A stretch of DNA of 5,761 nt from Coprothermobacterota bacterium (GTDB lineage Bacteria; Caldisericota; JANLFM01): contig JAPLHX010000115.1 in the NCBI GenBank assembly GCA_026389415.1, positions 1-5,761 of the forward strand, read 5' to 3'. The notes under the pieces were generated by a model. It was not told the origin of the DNA, searched no databases, and saw only the letters and a program-made list of their open reading frames with translations. Shown here one piece after another: positions 5,153 to 5,761 of this stretch. The translations under genes were made by a program, and so were the position numbers. Each line of letters starts with the position of its first letter. Position 1 is the first letter of the stretch.

Positions 5153-5180
5153 AGTATATCTGTTTTGACAGGAAGGCCAA
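5153..5180 (-). promoter_or_regulatory. Candidate promoter of the DUF364-yjbQ operon
   Basis: On the minus strand TTGGCC (5180-5175, four of six) and TATACT (5158-5153, five of six) are 16 bases apart. Transcription would start near 5146, so GTG 5144 would lie two bases from the 5' end. This matches the missing ribosome binding site. Confidence 0.45.
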
Positions 5181-5192
5181 AGCAAGGACAAT
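5165..5192 (+). promoter_or_regulatory. Candidate promoter of the substrate-binding protein gene
   Basis: A perfect TTGACA (5165-5170) is followed after 16 bases by GACAAT (5187-5192, four of six). The predicted start near 5199 is one base before the ATG at 5200. This promoter interleaves with the opposing one at 5153-5180, so the two polymerases would compete, and one regulator here could control both directions. Confidence 0.4.
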
Positions 5193-5199
5193 AAAGAAC

Positions 5200-5761
5200 A
5201 TGAAGAAGCGAACACCCTTGCCCGCAGTCGTCTCTTTGTTCTTGCTTTTGGCCTTGCCGATTGGTTCCGCCTCCTGCACTCCCCAGGCCAGCCCGACACC
5301 GTCCGGTAGCTCCGCGATCACGGATGCCCTCAACCGGCCACTCTCCTTCACCAAACCACCGGAACGGATCGTGGTGGCCGGGAAAGGCGCCGGTTTGCTG
5401 ATCGACGCCCTTTATCTGTTTCCGCAAGCGCCCTCCCGCCTGGTTACGCTCGTCAGCGGAGTGCAGAATTTCCAGGAGTTTCTGGGCCTGATGGACCCGG
5501 ATCTAACGGATAAACTTGTTTTGGCGGGAGATGCCGGTCCCGAACAAATCGCCGCCGCCAAACCCGATGTGGTAGTGATGAAGAGTTATCTTTCCGGCGG
5601 GCTTGGCCAGTCGGTGGAGCGGCTGGGAATCCCGGTTGTGTATCTGGACCTGGAAACACCGGAGCAATATCTTCGAGACCTGCAAACACTGGGGGCGCTG
5701 TTTGGAGACCTCCAGCGGGCGGAAAGCCTCCGCACCCACTACCGCGAGCAACTGCAGACGG
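5200..5761 (+). CDS. ABC transporter substrate-binding lipoprotein (iron/cobalamin type), 3' end missing
   Basis: The frame is open from ATG 5200 to the window edge, giving 187 residues, about half of the usual length for the periplasmic-binding-protein family of iron-siderophore, haem and cobalamin transporters (PF01497, BtuF/FepB-like). Residues 1-25 form a secretion signal with K2-K-R and a hydrophobic run. Cys26 follows S-A-S, an acceptable though atypical lipobox, then comes a Ser/Pro/Thr linker (27-38). The family pattern follows: I40-T-D-A-L-N-R-P-L (40-48), P53-P-E-R-I-V-V (53-59), then P114-E-Q-I-A-A-A-K-P-D-V-V-V-M (114-127) and L142-G-I-P-V-V-Y-L-D (142-150). It would bind a metal or metal complex outside the cell and deliver it to a permease, presumably encoded beyond the window. 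An AAGGA (5184-5188) lies 11 bases before the ATG but overlaps the predicted -10 box. The ligand cannot be told from this half. Confidence 0.88.
   Translation, partial: MKKRTPLPAVVSLFLLLALPIGSASCTPQASPTPSGSSAITDALNRPLSFTKPPERIVVAGKGAGLLIDALYLFPQAPSRLVTLVSGVQNFQEFLGLMDPDLTDKLVLAGDAGPEQIAAAKPDVVVMKSYLSGGLGQSVERLGIPVVYLDLETPEQYLRDLQTLGALFGDLQRAESLRTHYREQLQT

Noticed and set aside
5453..5751. Minus-strand open frames over the substrate-binding protein gene
   Set aside because: The plus-strand frame is open to the window edge and carries a signal peptide and family motifs. The antisense frames have none.

Overview
The window is a piece of bacterial chromosome, moderately GC-rich by eye. It carries ordinary sigma-70-like promoter boxes and uses GTG starts often. 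The PlsY-like protein has the variant motif GDGNMGARN. From memory this is a form seen in Chloroflexota, and together with the stand-alone GIDE-domain protein beside PspA it makes a Chloroflexota (Anaerolineae-like) origin my best guess. That is inference, not proof. I see no tRNA, rRNA, CRISPR array or intact mobile element.

Left part (1-657): a gene on the minus strand begins at position 20 and leaves the window after six codons. A roughly 325-base gene-free stretch follows. It contains a perfect 7-bp palindrome and a terminator-like hairpin with a T-run, and could encode a short structured RNA. Next is a 103-residue protein I do not recognise (346-657).

Middle part (787-3837) looks like a membrane-maintenance locus. 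A PlsY-like acyltransferase (minus strand) is divergent from a two-gene operon. That operon encodes a PspA/IM30 membrane-repair protein and a double-anchored GIDE/BAM-domain membrane protein, related to the core of eukaryotic MUL1 but lacking a RING. A PAP2-type lipid phosphatase follows on the same strand, probably from its own promoter, and ends at a good intrinsic terminator (3897-3926). The theme is phospholipid synthesis and turnover plus envelope stress.

Right part (3970-5761): on the minus strand a DUF4213/DUF364 protein (putative metal chelate handling) is translationally coupled by a GTGA overlap to a YjbQ-family protein. Divergent from them, across only about 55 bases, is a metal- or cobalamin-type ABC transporter substrate-binding lipoprotein. 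It is cut off by the window edge and has no stop codon here. The arrangement suggests the DUF364/YjbQ pair serves metal or metal-chelate uptake. The compact divergent promoter region places candidate -10 boxes so close to both start codons that leaderless transcripts are plausible.
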